Positions 57,405-64,000 of a DNA stretch of 64,000 nt are shown piece after piece. The translations under genes and the position numbers were made by a program. The DNA is from Saccharopolyspora elongata (GTDB lineage Bacteria > Actinomycetota > Actinomycetes > Mycobacteriales > Pseudonocardiaceae), in contig NZ_SMKW01000045.1 of the NCBI RefSeq assembly GCF_004348985.1, forward strand, positions 1-64,000, given 5' to 3'. How positions within the stretch are numbered: position 1 is the first letter of the stretch; each line of letters starts with the position of its first letter. The notes beneath the pieces were generated by a model. It was not told the DNA's origin and searched no databases. It was given only the letters and a program-made list of their open reading frames with translations.

Positions 57405-58733
57405 TCACGAGCGGTCAGCTGCGGCCGGTAGCAGGCCGAGGCGGCGGGCGTCGCGCTCGGGGTTCACGACCAGCACCGCGAGCAGGCCGCCGACGATCAT
57501 CAGCCCGGCGCACAGGCCGAACGCGGTCTGGAATCCCGTCCCGCCCGAACCGGCCGCCTGGACGAGCGCGCCGGTCACGGCGGGTGCGAACACCCCGGCC
57601 AGGGTCACCAGCGCCGTCTTCGACGCGATCACCGCCCCGCGCTTGCGGACCGGCGCGATCTGCGCGGCGGTCAGGTAGCCCAGCGGGAACGCCACGCTCG
57701 GCAACCCGAACGCCAGCGTCATCAGCACCAGAGCGGCGACGCCACTGGTGTGCGGCAGGAGCAGCATGCAGCCGCCCGCGAAGGTGACGGCCAGCCCGGC
57801 GACGACACCGCGAGCCACCCGGCCGGTGGCACCGCGGCGCATCCAGCGCCCGGACAGCCACGGGACGACCAGCATCACCAGCGCGTTCAGCACGTTCGGG
57901 ATCACCACGACGACGCCGATCTGGTGCGGCTCGTACCCGAGCGCCTTCTCCAGGTACATCGGCAGCCAGGCGGTGTTCATCGCCAGCGCCCAGTACGCGC
58001 CGACCCCGGCCAGCAGGCCGCCGACGAAGGTGCCGTTGAAGAACAGCTTCCGGTACGGCACCTCCAGCTCGCCGCCCGCCTGCACGACACCGTGCTGCCC
58101 GGCGTCATAGGTGGTCAGCGGGCCTTCGCGGCCGATGAACGCCCACAGCACCACCCACACCACACCGGCCAGCGCCAACGCGACGAACGCCGCCCGCCAG
58201 CCGTGGTTGGTGATCAGGTAGACCAGCGTCGGCGACGCGATGACCAGGCCCAGCGCGCCGCCCATCTGCGTCAGCGCCGTGGGCACCGACCGGCGGTCCT
58301 CCGGGAACCACTTCTGCACGGCGTGCACGACCATCGGCGCGGTCGGCCCTTCGGCCGCGCCGAGCGCGATCCGGCTCAGGTACAGGGTGGAGACGCTGGC
58401 CGCGAGCAGCAGCGGCACCGAGGTCAGCGACCACAGCACCGCCAGGATGCCCAGGATCCAGGTCGTCTTGACCCGGTTCGACAGGAAGCCGACCAGCACC
58501 GCGGACAGGCTGAACAGCAGGTAGAAGCTGCTGGCCACGGCGCCGTACTCGGCGGCGCTGAGCCCGAGCTCCCGCATGATCGGCCCGGCCGCGAGCCCGA
58601 GCACCGCCTTGTCGCCGAAGTTGATCACCATCAGGGTGACGACCATCGCCACGACCAGCCAGGCCCGCACGCTCCCGGGCTGCGTCTGGCGCGTGCCGCT
58701 GCCGGCCAACTCGGTGGTCTGGGGAACCGCCAA
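57405..58733 (-). CDS. MFS transporter, anion:cation symporter (ACS) type
   Basis: 442 residues, 12 predicted helices. VINFGDKAVLGLAAGPIMRELGLSAAEYGAVASSFYLLFSLSAVLVG and SRIALGAAEGPTAPMVVHAVQKWFPEDRRSV are typical of the ACS family, which imports organic acids such as hydroxybenzoates or glucarate. Start is TTG 58733 (LAVPQTTELAG) with AGGAGGCG eight bases before it. It precedes the acyl-CoA synthetase and MBL genes and follows a TetR gene, all in one direction. Confidence 0.83.
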   Translation of the reverse strand: MAVPQTTELAGSGTRQTQPGSVRAWLVVAMVVTLMVINFGDKAVLGLAAGPIMRELGLSAAEYGAVASSFYLLFSLSAVLVGFLSNRVKTTWILGILAVLWSLTSVPLLLAASVSTLYLSRIALGAAEGPTAPMVVHAVQKWFPEDRRSVPTALTQMGGALGLVIASPTLVYLITNHGWRAAFVALALAGVVWVVLWAFIGREGPLTTYDAGQHGVVQAGGELEVPYRKLFFNGTFVGGLLAGVGAYWALAMNTAWLPMYLEKALGYEPHQIGVVVVIPNVLNALVMLVVPWLSGRWMRRGATGRVARGVVAGLAVTFAGGCMLLLPHTSGVAALVLMTLAFGLPSVAFPLGYLTAAQIAPVRKRGAVIASKTALVTLAGVFAPAVTGALVQAAGSGGTGFQTAFGLCAGLMIVGGLLAVLVVNPERDARRLGLLPAAADRS

Positions 58734-58888
58734 TGGACTCGCCTCCTCGCGGCGGCGGCCTCAACGGCGAGGCCGCACCGACCCACAGAGGAAAGCGCGT
58801 GTTTAACGTTTCGTCAATCCTATGAAGACGGATTTTCCCTCAGCAGCAAGCTCTTTCCCGATCTACTCGGACATTCTGAACAGGTAAT

Positions 58889-59491
58889 TCAGGGCTTCTC
58901 GGGCGCCTGCGGCCCCAGCCGTTCGGCGACCGCGAGCATCCGCTCGTCCAGTTCGCGCACGCCGATGCCGAACTCCTTGGCCAGCTGCGTGCGCGACATC
59001 GCATACCCGAGCGACAGCGAAACCAGCATCGCGTGCAGCGCCACCGGATCGATCTCCGAATCCAGCGCACCCTCGGCCTGGTCCTGCTTCAACCGCTGCT
59101 GCGTGCGCGGCAGGTCGGGCATCAACCGCAGCGTCGAGTCGCCGTCCAGCACCAGCAGCGCGACCAGCCGGTACATCGACACGTACCGGATGCAGCCGCG
59201 CAGCACGTGCTTCATCCGGTCGCCGAAGCCCATCGGCTCGTCCTGCACCCGCGCGCTCATGATCCGCTGCCGCACGTTGTGCCGCAGCGCCGCGCGCAGC
59301 AGATCGCGCCGCGAGCCGAAGTAGTGGTACACCAGCGCCCGGTTCACGCCGGCGTGATCGGCGACCTCGCGCAAGTTGAGACCCTTGAGCACGCCGTCCC
59401 GGGCCAGCAGTTCCAGCGCCGCCCGTTCCAGGGAGCGCGCGGTCTGCTCGCTGTCCATCGACGCGCCGCCCGGCGTCCGCGACTTAGCCAT
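58889..59491 (-). CDS. TetR-family regulator
   Basis: 200 residues. Helix-turn-helix LNLREVADHAGVNRALVYHYFGSRRDLLRAAL; the ligand domain is not assignable. ATG 59491 has TACGGT six bases upstream (59498-59503 on the plus strand), suggesting a leaderless mRNA. It probably controls the MFS-acyl-CoA synthetase-MBL genes 155 bases downstream; the spacer contains GTTTAACGTTTCGTC, where an operator could lie. No steroid-type operator is seen. Confidence 0.82.
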   Translation of the reverse strand: MAKSRTPGGASMDSEQTARSLERAALELLARDGVLKGLNLREVADHAGVNRALVYHYFGSRRDLLRAALRHNVRQRIMSARVQDEPMGFGDRMKHVLRGCIRYVSMYRLVALLVLDGDSTLRLMPDLPRTQQRLKQDQAEGALDSEIDPVALHAMLVSLSLGYAMSRTQLAKEFGIGVRELDERMLAVAERLGPQAPEKP

Positions 59492-59603
59492 CCGCGTACC
59501 GTACTCAAGCCCCGGCCGCGGAACTTGATCACCGCACGGGATCAGACGGCAAGCGGCGGACCCGCGAGAACTACGCGGGCCCGCCGATGCAGCCGGGGGT
59601 GGA

Positions 59604-59921
59604 TCACCACCACACGTTGCCGCCACCCATGCCGCCGATGCCGCCACCGCCCCAGCCGTCGCCGCCGAAGCCGTTGCCGCCGTGACCACCCGGGCCACCG
59701 ATGCCGGCGTGCCCGACGTCGGCCGCGCCGTCGCCACCATCGCCGCCGTCGCCGCCGCCGGTACCGCCACCGGTACCGCCGCCGTCGCCGCCGTCGCCGC
59801 CGTTGATCACGACGGGGCCGCCGGTGGGCGCGAACGCGGACATGACCGTGCGTGCGGGCAGGAACTCCACGCGCTGCTCGCCGAGCTCCTCCGAGCTCAA
59901 CAGTTCATCCTTGTCGAACAC
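59604..59921 (-). CDS. Glycine-rich small protein with EFLPARTVMS leader (copy 1)
   Basis: 105 residues from GTG 59921, five bases after GAGGAGG. The N-terminus is acidic and has no signal peptide; residues 16-28 read QRVEFLPARTVMS, and the same 13 residues stand at the same positions in the protein at 62056. From residue about 40 the chain is nearly all Gly, Asp and Asn (NGGDGGDGGG, GGPGGHGGNG), ending GGMGGGNVWW. Leader plus low-complexity core resembles a precursor peptide that is cleaved or exported. An M50 metalloprotease lies 2.6 kb away on the other strand. Family unknown to me. Confidence 0.75.
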   Translation of the reverse strand: MFDKDELLSSEELGEQRVEFLPARTVMSAFAPTGGPVVINGGDGGDGGGTGGGTGGGDGGDGGDGAADVGHAGIGGPGGHGGNGFGGDGWGGGGIGGMGGGNVWW

Positions 59922-60538
59922 CTGATCCTCCTCGGTCCGGAAAAATTGGGCTCGGAATCCAGTGGAGATCGATGCCCGAACAAGGTCCAAACCCCCAGAT
60001 CCCCGTTCCAATGCCCAGATTAGTCGGCATCAGCACGGAGGGTAGGGGCAGTCGCAATGCCGCGCAGCCCGAAAACCTCCGCCAGCCCGGGCGACCATGC
60101 CGTAAAACCCCGACCAATATCCATAAACATACACACCACCTGCATAAACGGAGTCCACGACCTCCAGGCAATATCAAATGTAATCGGGTCGAGATCCTTT
60201 TCTTCAAACAGCGCTGTCGCACTCCCGTTTGCCTTTCTCCGGCAAAAATCAACTCACAAAAAACACCGCGTCGCGTAATACCCGACGACCGATCACGTCG
60301 GACGAAATCCGATAAGGCAAACTCACCAGAACGAAATAGTTCGCATTCCGCACGACGAGAAGATCACCGCCCCCGCACCAAGATCAGATTCGCGGCGCGC
60401 CGAACGGCGACGGCATGCGAGCGGGTCCCCCGCAACTCGAAATCACCCTTTCGAATTCAGCGAGTCAGTAGTTCTTTCGCCTCGAACTCTGCCACCGTTT
60501 GGCCCAGCCATGATCACACTTGGTTAGGAGTTGCGTCG
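59922..60538. other. AT-richer divergent regulatory gap of the glycine-rich locus
   Basis: 617 bases between divergent glycine-rich genes. From about 60110 to 60340 the sequence is much richer in A and T than the rest of the window (for example ATCCATAAACATACACACC, ATATCAAATGTAATCGGG, ACTCACAAAAAACACC). CCGACG/CGTCGG is an inverted repeat around 60281-60302. No ORF looks real. Length and composition suggest several promoters or binding sites, or foreign DNA. Confidence 0.65.
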
Positions 60539-61849
60539 ATGAGTAACCGTCCACGTCGGGCCGTTCCCGCCGAGGTGCCGAGCGCCTTCGGCGGCGGCCA
60601 CAACCCCGGAACGCGATGGCCGCTGCCCGGCGCCGCCGTGCTCGCCGCGGCGTTCAGCCTCATCGCGGTCCAGCCGGCCGACGCCGCCGCCCCCTCCTGC
60701 ACCCGGGCCGACAACGGTTCCGGGGTGAACATCTTCTGCAGTCGGGGAATCCCGGCCGGGATGACGGTCGACGGCACCGAGGGCAACGACCGGATCGTGC
60801 TCACCGGCGCGCTGGCGGGCACCATCAACGCCGGCGGTGGCGACGACACGATCATCATCACCGGCCGCAGCGGCGGCAACGGCGGCAAGGGCGGCAACGG
60901 CTACCTCAGCGGGGCCCGCAGCGACCGGGACATCGACGGCACCAACGGCGGTCAGCCCGGCGGCGGCACCGGGGGTTCCGTCGGCCTGAACGGCACCGAC
61001 GCCAGGAGCAGCGCCCGAGCCGGAGGCAGCGCGGGCAAGGGTGGTCCCGGCGGCATCGGCGGTCCTGCCGTGGCGGAAACCGGCCTGATCAACGCCGGGC
61101 AGGGCGACGACACGGTCACCATTACCGGCGGCACCGGTGGAAACGGCGGGGAGGGCGGCAACGGCGGCCCAGGCAGCGCCAACCCGGCCGACGCACGCGG
61201 TGGAGAGGGCGGCAACGGCGGCCAGGGCGGCACCGGCAACCTCGGCCGCATCTATCCCGGCGAGGGCAACAACACGATCACCATCACCGGCGGGAACAAC
61301 GGCGACGGCGGCACGGGCGGCCGCGGCGGGCCCGGCACCGCGGCCACCCGGAGCGGCAACGGCGGTGTCGGCGGCACCGGCGGCGGTGGCCGCCTCGCCG
61401 CCAACGGCCCCGGCGGCGTCGGCAACGGCCCGACCGGCACGGTCGTCAGCACCGGTGACGACGACATCACCGTGCAGGGCGGCAAGGGCGGCCGGGGCGG
61501 CAACGGCGGCAAGGGCGGCGACGGCCAGCCGAGCGCCACCAGCTCCCGCGCGGGCGTCGACGTGGAAGGCGACGGCGGGGCCGGCGGAATCGGCGGCAGC
61601 GGCGGGGCCGCCAACGTCGGCAAGATCATGTCCGAGAACGGTGGCCGGTCTGCGGTCCACGTCCTTGAGGGCCCCGGCGGCGACGGCGGCAGCGGTGGCG
61701 ATGGCGGCGACGGCAGCGGCATGGGCAGCACGGCCGGGCTGCAGGGCCAGGGCGGCCTCAACGCCATCGCGGGCACCGGCGGAGTCGGCGGCACCGGCGG
61801 GGCAGGCGGCCGCATCGGCACCGATGAGGCGGCTCGCCGGAACTCCTGA
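60539..61849 (+). CDS. Secreted glycine-rich protein with RTX-like repeats
   Basis: 436 residues. Signal peptide 1-49 (hydrophobic PGAAVLAAAFSLIAVQPADA) and a mature start with Cys54 and Cys67. Then four strand modules, each with an acidic turn before ITITG-type strands: GDDTIIITG near 101, and later GDDTVTITG, GNNTITITG and GDDDITVQG, preceded by GTEGNDRIVLTG. They recall calcium-binding nonapeptide (RTX) repeats and are separated by long GGxGG stretches like PE_PGRS proteins. Start ATG 60539, after TAGGAG. Likely a surface or matrix protein. It stands between two small glycine-rich genes. Confidence 0.8.
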   Translation: MSNRPRRAVPAEVPSAFGGGHNPGTRWPLPGAAVLAAAFSLIAVQPADAAAPSCTRADNGSGVNIFCSRGIPAGMTVDGTEGNDRIVLTGALAGTINAGGGDDTIIITGRSGGNGGKGGNGYLSGARSDRDIDGTNGGQPGGGTGGSVGLNGTDARSSARAGGSAGKGGPGGIGGPAVAETGLINAGQGDDTVTITGGTGGNGGEGGNGGPGSANPADARGGEGGNGGQGGTGNLGRIYPGEGNNTITITGGNNGDGGTGGRGGPGTAATRSGNGGVGGTGGGGRLAANGPGGVGNGPTGTVVSTGDDDITVQGGKGGRGGNGGKGGDGQPSATSSRAGVDVEGDGGAGGIGGSGGAANVGKIMSENGGRSAVHVLEGPGGDGGSGGDGGDGSGMGSTAGLQGQGGLNAIAGTGGVGGTGGAGGRIGTDEAARRNS

Positions 61850-62055
61850 TGAACGCCCCGAACCGACTGCGGCGGATCAGATCACCGCCCGTCCCGACGA
61901 GATGCACCCCGTGGGAGTGAATCAAAGTGCAGCGGGCGTCCGGTGCTTCTAGGTTCTGGCCCGTGCGCCGGGATCGTGCCGCAGCGGCGCTCCAGCGGGG
62001 CGGCCGAACTCCGGTTTTCCCCTGTGAATCCCCTCGAATTGTGAAGGAGCACCAG

Positions 62056-62433
62056 ATGCCACAGACCTCTCGGTCGCTGAGCGCTGCCGAACTGGACGAC
62101 CAGCGTGTCGAGTTCCTGCCGGCGCGCACGGTCATGTCGACGTTCTGGCTCCCTTGGAGCGGCACCGACGTCCTGGCCCCGTACTACCCGCCCGCGCACA
62201 CCCACACCGTGAACGGCGACGCCGACGTCATCACCACCGGTGACATCACCGGCGGCACCGGCGGACAAGGCGGCGGCAACGGCGGCGGCCAAGGTGGCGG
62301 CAACGGCGGCAGTGGTGGCGACGGCGGCACCGGCGGTGACGGCGGCGACGGCGGCGATGGCGGCAACGGCATCGGCGGCAACGGCATCGGCGGACCCGGC
62401 ATCGGCGGCGACGGCGGCGGCAACGTGGGCTGA
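62056..62433 (+). CDS. Glycine-rich small protein with EFLPARTVMS leader (copy 2)
   Basis: 125 residues from ATG 62056, after AAGGAG. Positions 16-28 read QRVEFLPARTVMS, identical to the protein at 59921-59604, and the neighbouring residues SAAELDD also align. A segment of aromatic and proline residues (WLPWSGTDVLAPYYPPAHTH) follows, then a Gly/Asn/Asp/Gln core (GGNGGGQGGGNGGSGGDGG) and the end GGDGGGNVG, close to GGMGGGNVWW of copy 1. No signal peptide. The M50 protease gene starts 103 bases downstream in the same direction and is its likely processing or export partner. Confidence 0.78.
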   Translation: MPQTSRSLSAAELDDQRVEFLPARTVMSTFWLPWSGTDVLAPYYPPAHTHTVNGDADVITTGDITGGTGGQGGGNGGGQGGGNGGSGGDGGTGGDGGDGGDGGNGIGGNGIGGPGIGGDGGGNVG

Positions 62434-62536
62434 CGCCGCGGATCGTCAGACAGCACCACCACCGGCGGGCGCGACCTCCCCCACCAGCGAGGATGTCGCG
62501 CCCGTCGGCCACGTTCGGACCAGATCAGGAGTCGCG

Positions 62537-63877
62537 ATGGCCGCCCCGCACCAGGCCGGGTCGCCCCCGGCGGACGAGGACGTAGCGCACCTGCCGGTGC
62601 CCGCGCTCGTGGCGGGCACTGAGCTGATCGGCCGCTACCAGGGCTCCGGCCACCGCGAGGCGCCGTACCTGGTGCGCCGCCGCGACGGGCAGGTCCTCCA
62701 GCTCTCGCACCTGCTGTACCTGGCGGCGGCGGGGCTCGACGGGCGCCGCAGCTTCGCGGAACTCGCCGCGCGACTCAGCGGTGAATCGGAGCGCGCCATC
62801 ACCGCCGGGCAGGTGTTCTTCCTCGTCGAGAACCGGTTGCGGCCCGCCGGGATCGTGGCCGTTTCGGAATCCGGCGCGCCGCCGGAGAAGATCCCGAAGG
62901 GGCGGGATCGGTTGCTGGCGCTGAAGTTCCGCGTCGCACTGGTGCCGGAGCGCACCGTGGCGGTCATCGCCCGGATCTTCCAGCCGCTGTTCTGGCCGCC
63001 GGTGGTGATCGCCGTCCTCGCGGCCTTCGTCTTCGCCGATGTCCGGCTGGCCGTCAACGGCGGCGCCGAACAGGTCGTCGCGGGCGCGAAGGAGCTGCTC
63101 AACCGGCCGGAGCAGATGCTGCTGGTGCTGGGCGTGCTGATCGTGTCCGGGATGTTCCACGAGTGCGGTCATGTCGCCGCCTGCCGCTACGGCGGCGCGC
63201 GGCCGGGCGCGATGGGCGTGGGCATCTACCTGGTGTGGCCGGCGATGTACAGCACGGTCACCGATTCCTACCGGCTCAGCCGCGGCGGCCGGCTGCGCAC
63301 GGATCTCGGCGGCATCTACTTCAACGTGATCGCGATGCTCGTCATGATCGCCGCCTACGCGCCGACCGGTTCGGCGTGGCTGCTGGCCGCGTTCCTGGCG
63401 TGGCAGGCGACCACCTTCTGGCAGCTCCTGCCGTCGGTCCGCTTCGACGGTTACTACATCCTGAGCGATCTGGTTGGCGTGCCCGACCTGTTCGACCGGA
63501 TGGGGCCGGTCCTGCGCAGCCTGCTCCCGGGCCGCCGCCCGCATCCCCGCGTGCAGGAGCTCAAGCCGTGGGTCCGCCGGGTGATCACGGTGTGGGTCGT
63601 GCTGGTGATCCCGTTCATGGCGTACTGGATCATCGCCTTCCTGCTCCTCGCGCCGCACGTGCTGCCCACCGTGTGGCAAGCGCTGGTGCTCCAGTGGAAC
63701 GGCGTGGGCGCCTCGGTGCGGGCGGGCGACCTGGCTGCGGCAGCGGTCGGCGTGCTCCGGCTCGCTCTGCTGGTGCTGCCGTGGGCGGGCCTCGCGCTGG
63801 TGCTCACCAACCTGACCCGCCAGCTCGTGCGCGCGATCCGCAGGTGGCGGGCGCGCCGGGTGTCCGCCTCGCGGTAG
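62537..63877 (+). CDS. Membrane M50-type zinc metalloprotease with PqqD-like N-terminus
   Basis: 446 residues. The N-terminal ~110 residues look PqqD-like (YLVRRRDGQVLQLSHLLYLAAAGLDGRRSFAELAARLSG), the kind of domain that binds RiPP leader peptides. The rest has about six membrane helices. HECGH (His208, Glu209, His212) is the HExxH site inside the second helix, and FDGYYILSD with Asp304 supplies the third ligand. Related peptide zinc metalloproteases occur in RiPP clusters. ATG 62537 follows AGGAG. With the preceding glycine-rich gene it forms a probable precursor-protease pair. A 23-base stem follows the stop. Confidence 0.85.
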   Translation: MAAPHQAGSPPADEDVAHLPVPALVAGTELIGRYQGSGHREAPYLVRRRDGQVLQLSHLLYLAAAGLDGRRSFAELAARLSGESERAITAGQVFFLVENRLRPAGIVAVSESGAPPEKIPKGRDRLLALKFRVALVPERTVAVIARIFQPLFWPPVVIAVLAAFVFADVRLAVNGGAEQVVAGAKELLNRPEQMLLVLGVLIVSGMFHECGHVAACRYGGARPGAMGVGIYLVWPAMYSTVTDSYRLSRGGRLRTDLGGIYFNVIAMLVMIAAYAPTGSAWLLAAFLAWQATTFWQLLPSVRFDGYYILSDLVGVPDLFDRMGPVLRSLLPGRRPHPRVQELKPWVRRVITVWVVLVIPFMAYWIIAFLLLAPHVLPTVWQALVLQWNGVGASVRAGDLAAAAVGVLRLALLVLPWAGLALVLTNLTRQLVRAIRRWRARRVSASR

Positions 63878-63895
63878 GTCCCGGCGCCGGAGGAC

Positions 63896-63958
63896 GGCGT
63901 TTTCGCGCGAAACCGGCGTTTCCCCTGAGGCGAGGCGCCGGTTTCGCGCGAAAACGCC
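63896..63958. terminator. Strong terminator-like inverted repeat after the M50 gene
   Basis: Two CGCG-centred palindromes are arranged so that 63896-63918 and 63936-63958 are perfect 23-base inverted copies around a 17-base loop. It begins 18 bases past the M50 stop. Confidence 0.75.
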
Positions 63959-64000
63959 ACCGTCACCCAGACGCGCACCCCGGGTGATCGCGCGGTCTCG

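Noticed and set aside
60524..61660. Large minus-strand frames over the glycine-rich secreted protein
   Set aside because: GGC/GCC-rich repeats give open frames in all directions; only the plus frame has a signal peptide and ordered strand modules.

Overview
The window is high-GC actinobacterial DNA. Paired XRE/DUF397 genes, a DUF574-type SAM methyltransferase, an AfsR-type regulator and the absence of mycolate genes point to Pseudonocardiaceae, most likely a Saccharopolyspora-like organism (inference from gene content only). About two thirds of the window is a steroid (cholesterol-type) catabolic region under KstR/KstR2-type control.

Layout. 1-2672: tail of one thiolase, an Ltp3-like thiolase, an F420-type oxidoreductase and an NTF2-fold protein. 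3254-5828: divergent cyp125 and fadA5 (side-chain oxidation and thiolysis). 5977-14154: one minus-strand block with a complete ring-cleavage set, read as a KstD-related flavoprotein, hsaE, hsaG, a 47-codon ORF, hsaF, hsaA, hsaD, hsaC, hsaB. 14300-18775: kstD, kshA, a small Cys-rich gene and kshB (ring opening by delta1-dehydrogenation and 9alpha-hydroxylation). 18762-29805: mixed accessory genes: an NmrA-like protein, a GlxA-type regulator, an AfsR/SARP regulator divergent from an FMN reductase-MFS-arylamine N-acetyltransferase operon, a BBE-type FAD oxidase divergent from a WYL regulator, and a 59-residue Cys-rich protein. 29897-34684: chsE1-chsE2-chsH2-chsH1-ltp2, the last side-chain cycle. 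34887-38939: two methyltransferases, an alpha/alpha-barrel protein and a GT4 glycosyltransferase of unknown product. 39101-44167: kstR, an MBL hydrolase, kstR2, a MaoC pair and fadA6. 44526-53814: a DUF574 methyltransferase, an XRE/DUF397 cassette, a 1672-residue TPR protein and a membrane-anchored GH25 lysozyme. 54119-59491: an MBL protein with an altered metal motif, an NDP-forming acyl-CoA synthetase, an MFS carrier and a TetR regulator. 59604-63877: two small glycine-rich proteins with the same leader, a secreted glycine-rich repeat protein and a PqqD-like/M50 membrane metalloprotease.

How the genes work together. Eight sites fitting the KstR consensus TnnAACnnGTTnnA lie before cyp125, fadA5, hsaA, the KstD-related gene, kstD, chsE1 and kstR itself; a KstR2-like site lies before fadA6. 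Together the genes cover C26 oxidation, removal of the last C3 side-chain unit, ring B opening, ring A meta-cleavage and conversion of the C5 product to pyruvate and propionyl-CoA or acetyl-CoA. Many steps are translationally coupled by ATGA overlaps.

The least explained parts are the 59.6-63.9 kb glycine-rich/M50 locus, which looks like a peptide export or maturation system, and a family of structured intergenic repeats near 7.5, 16.0 and 44.4 kb whose stems differ by compensating changes. Gaps hold several hairpin families that recur across the window. No rRNA, tRNA, CRISPR array or complete insertion sequence was seen.
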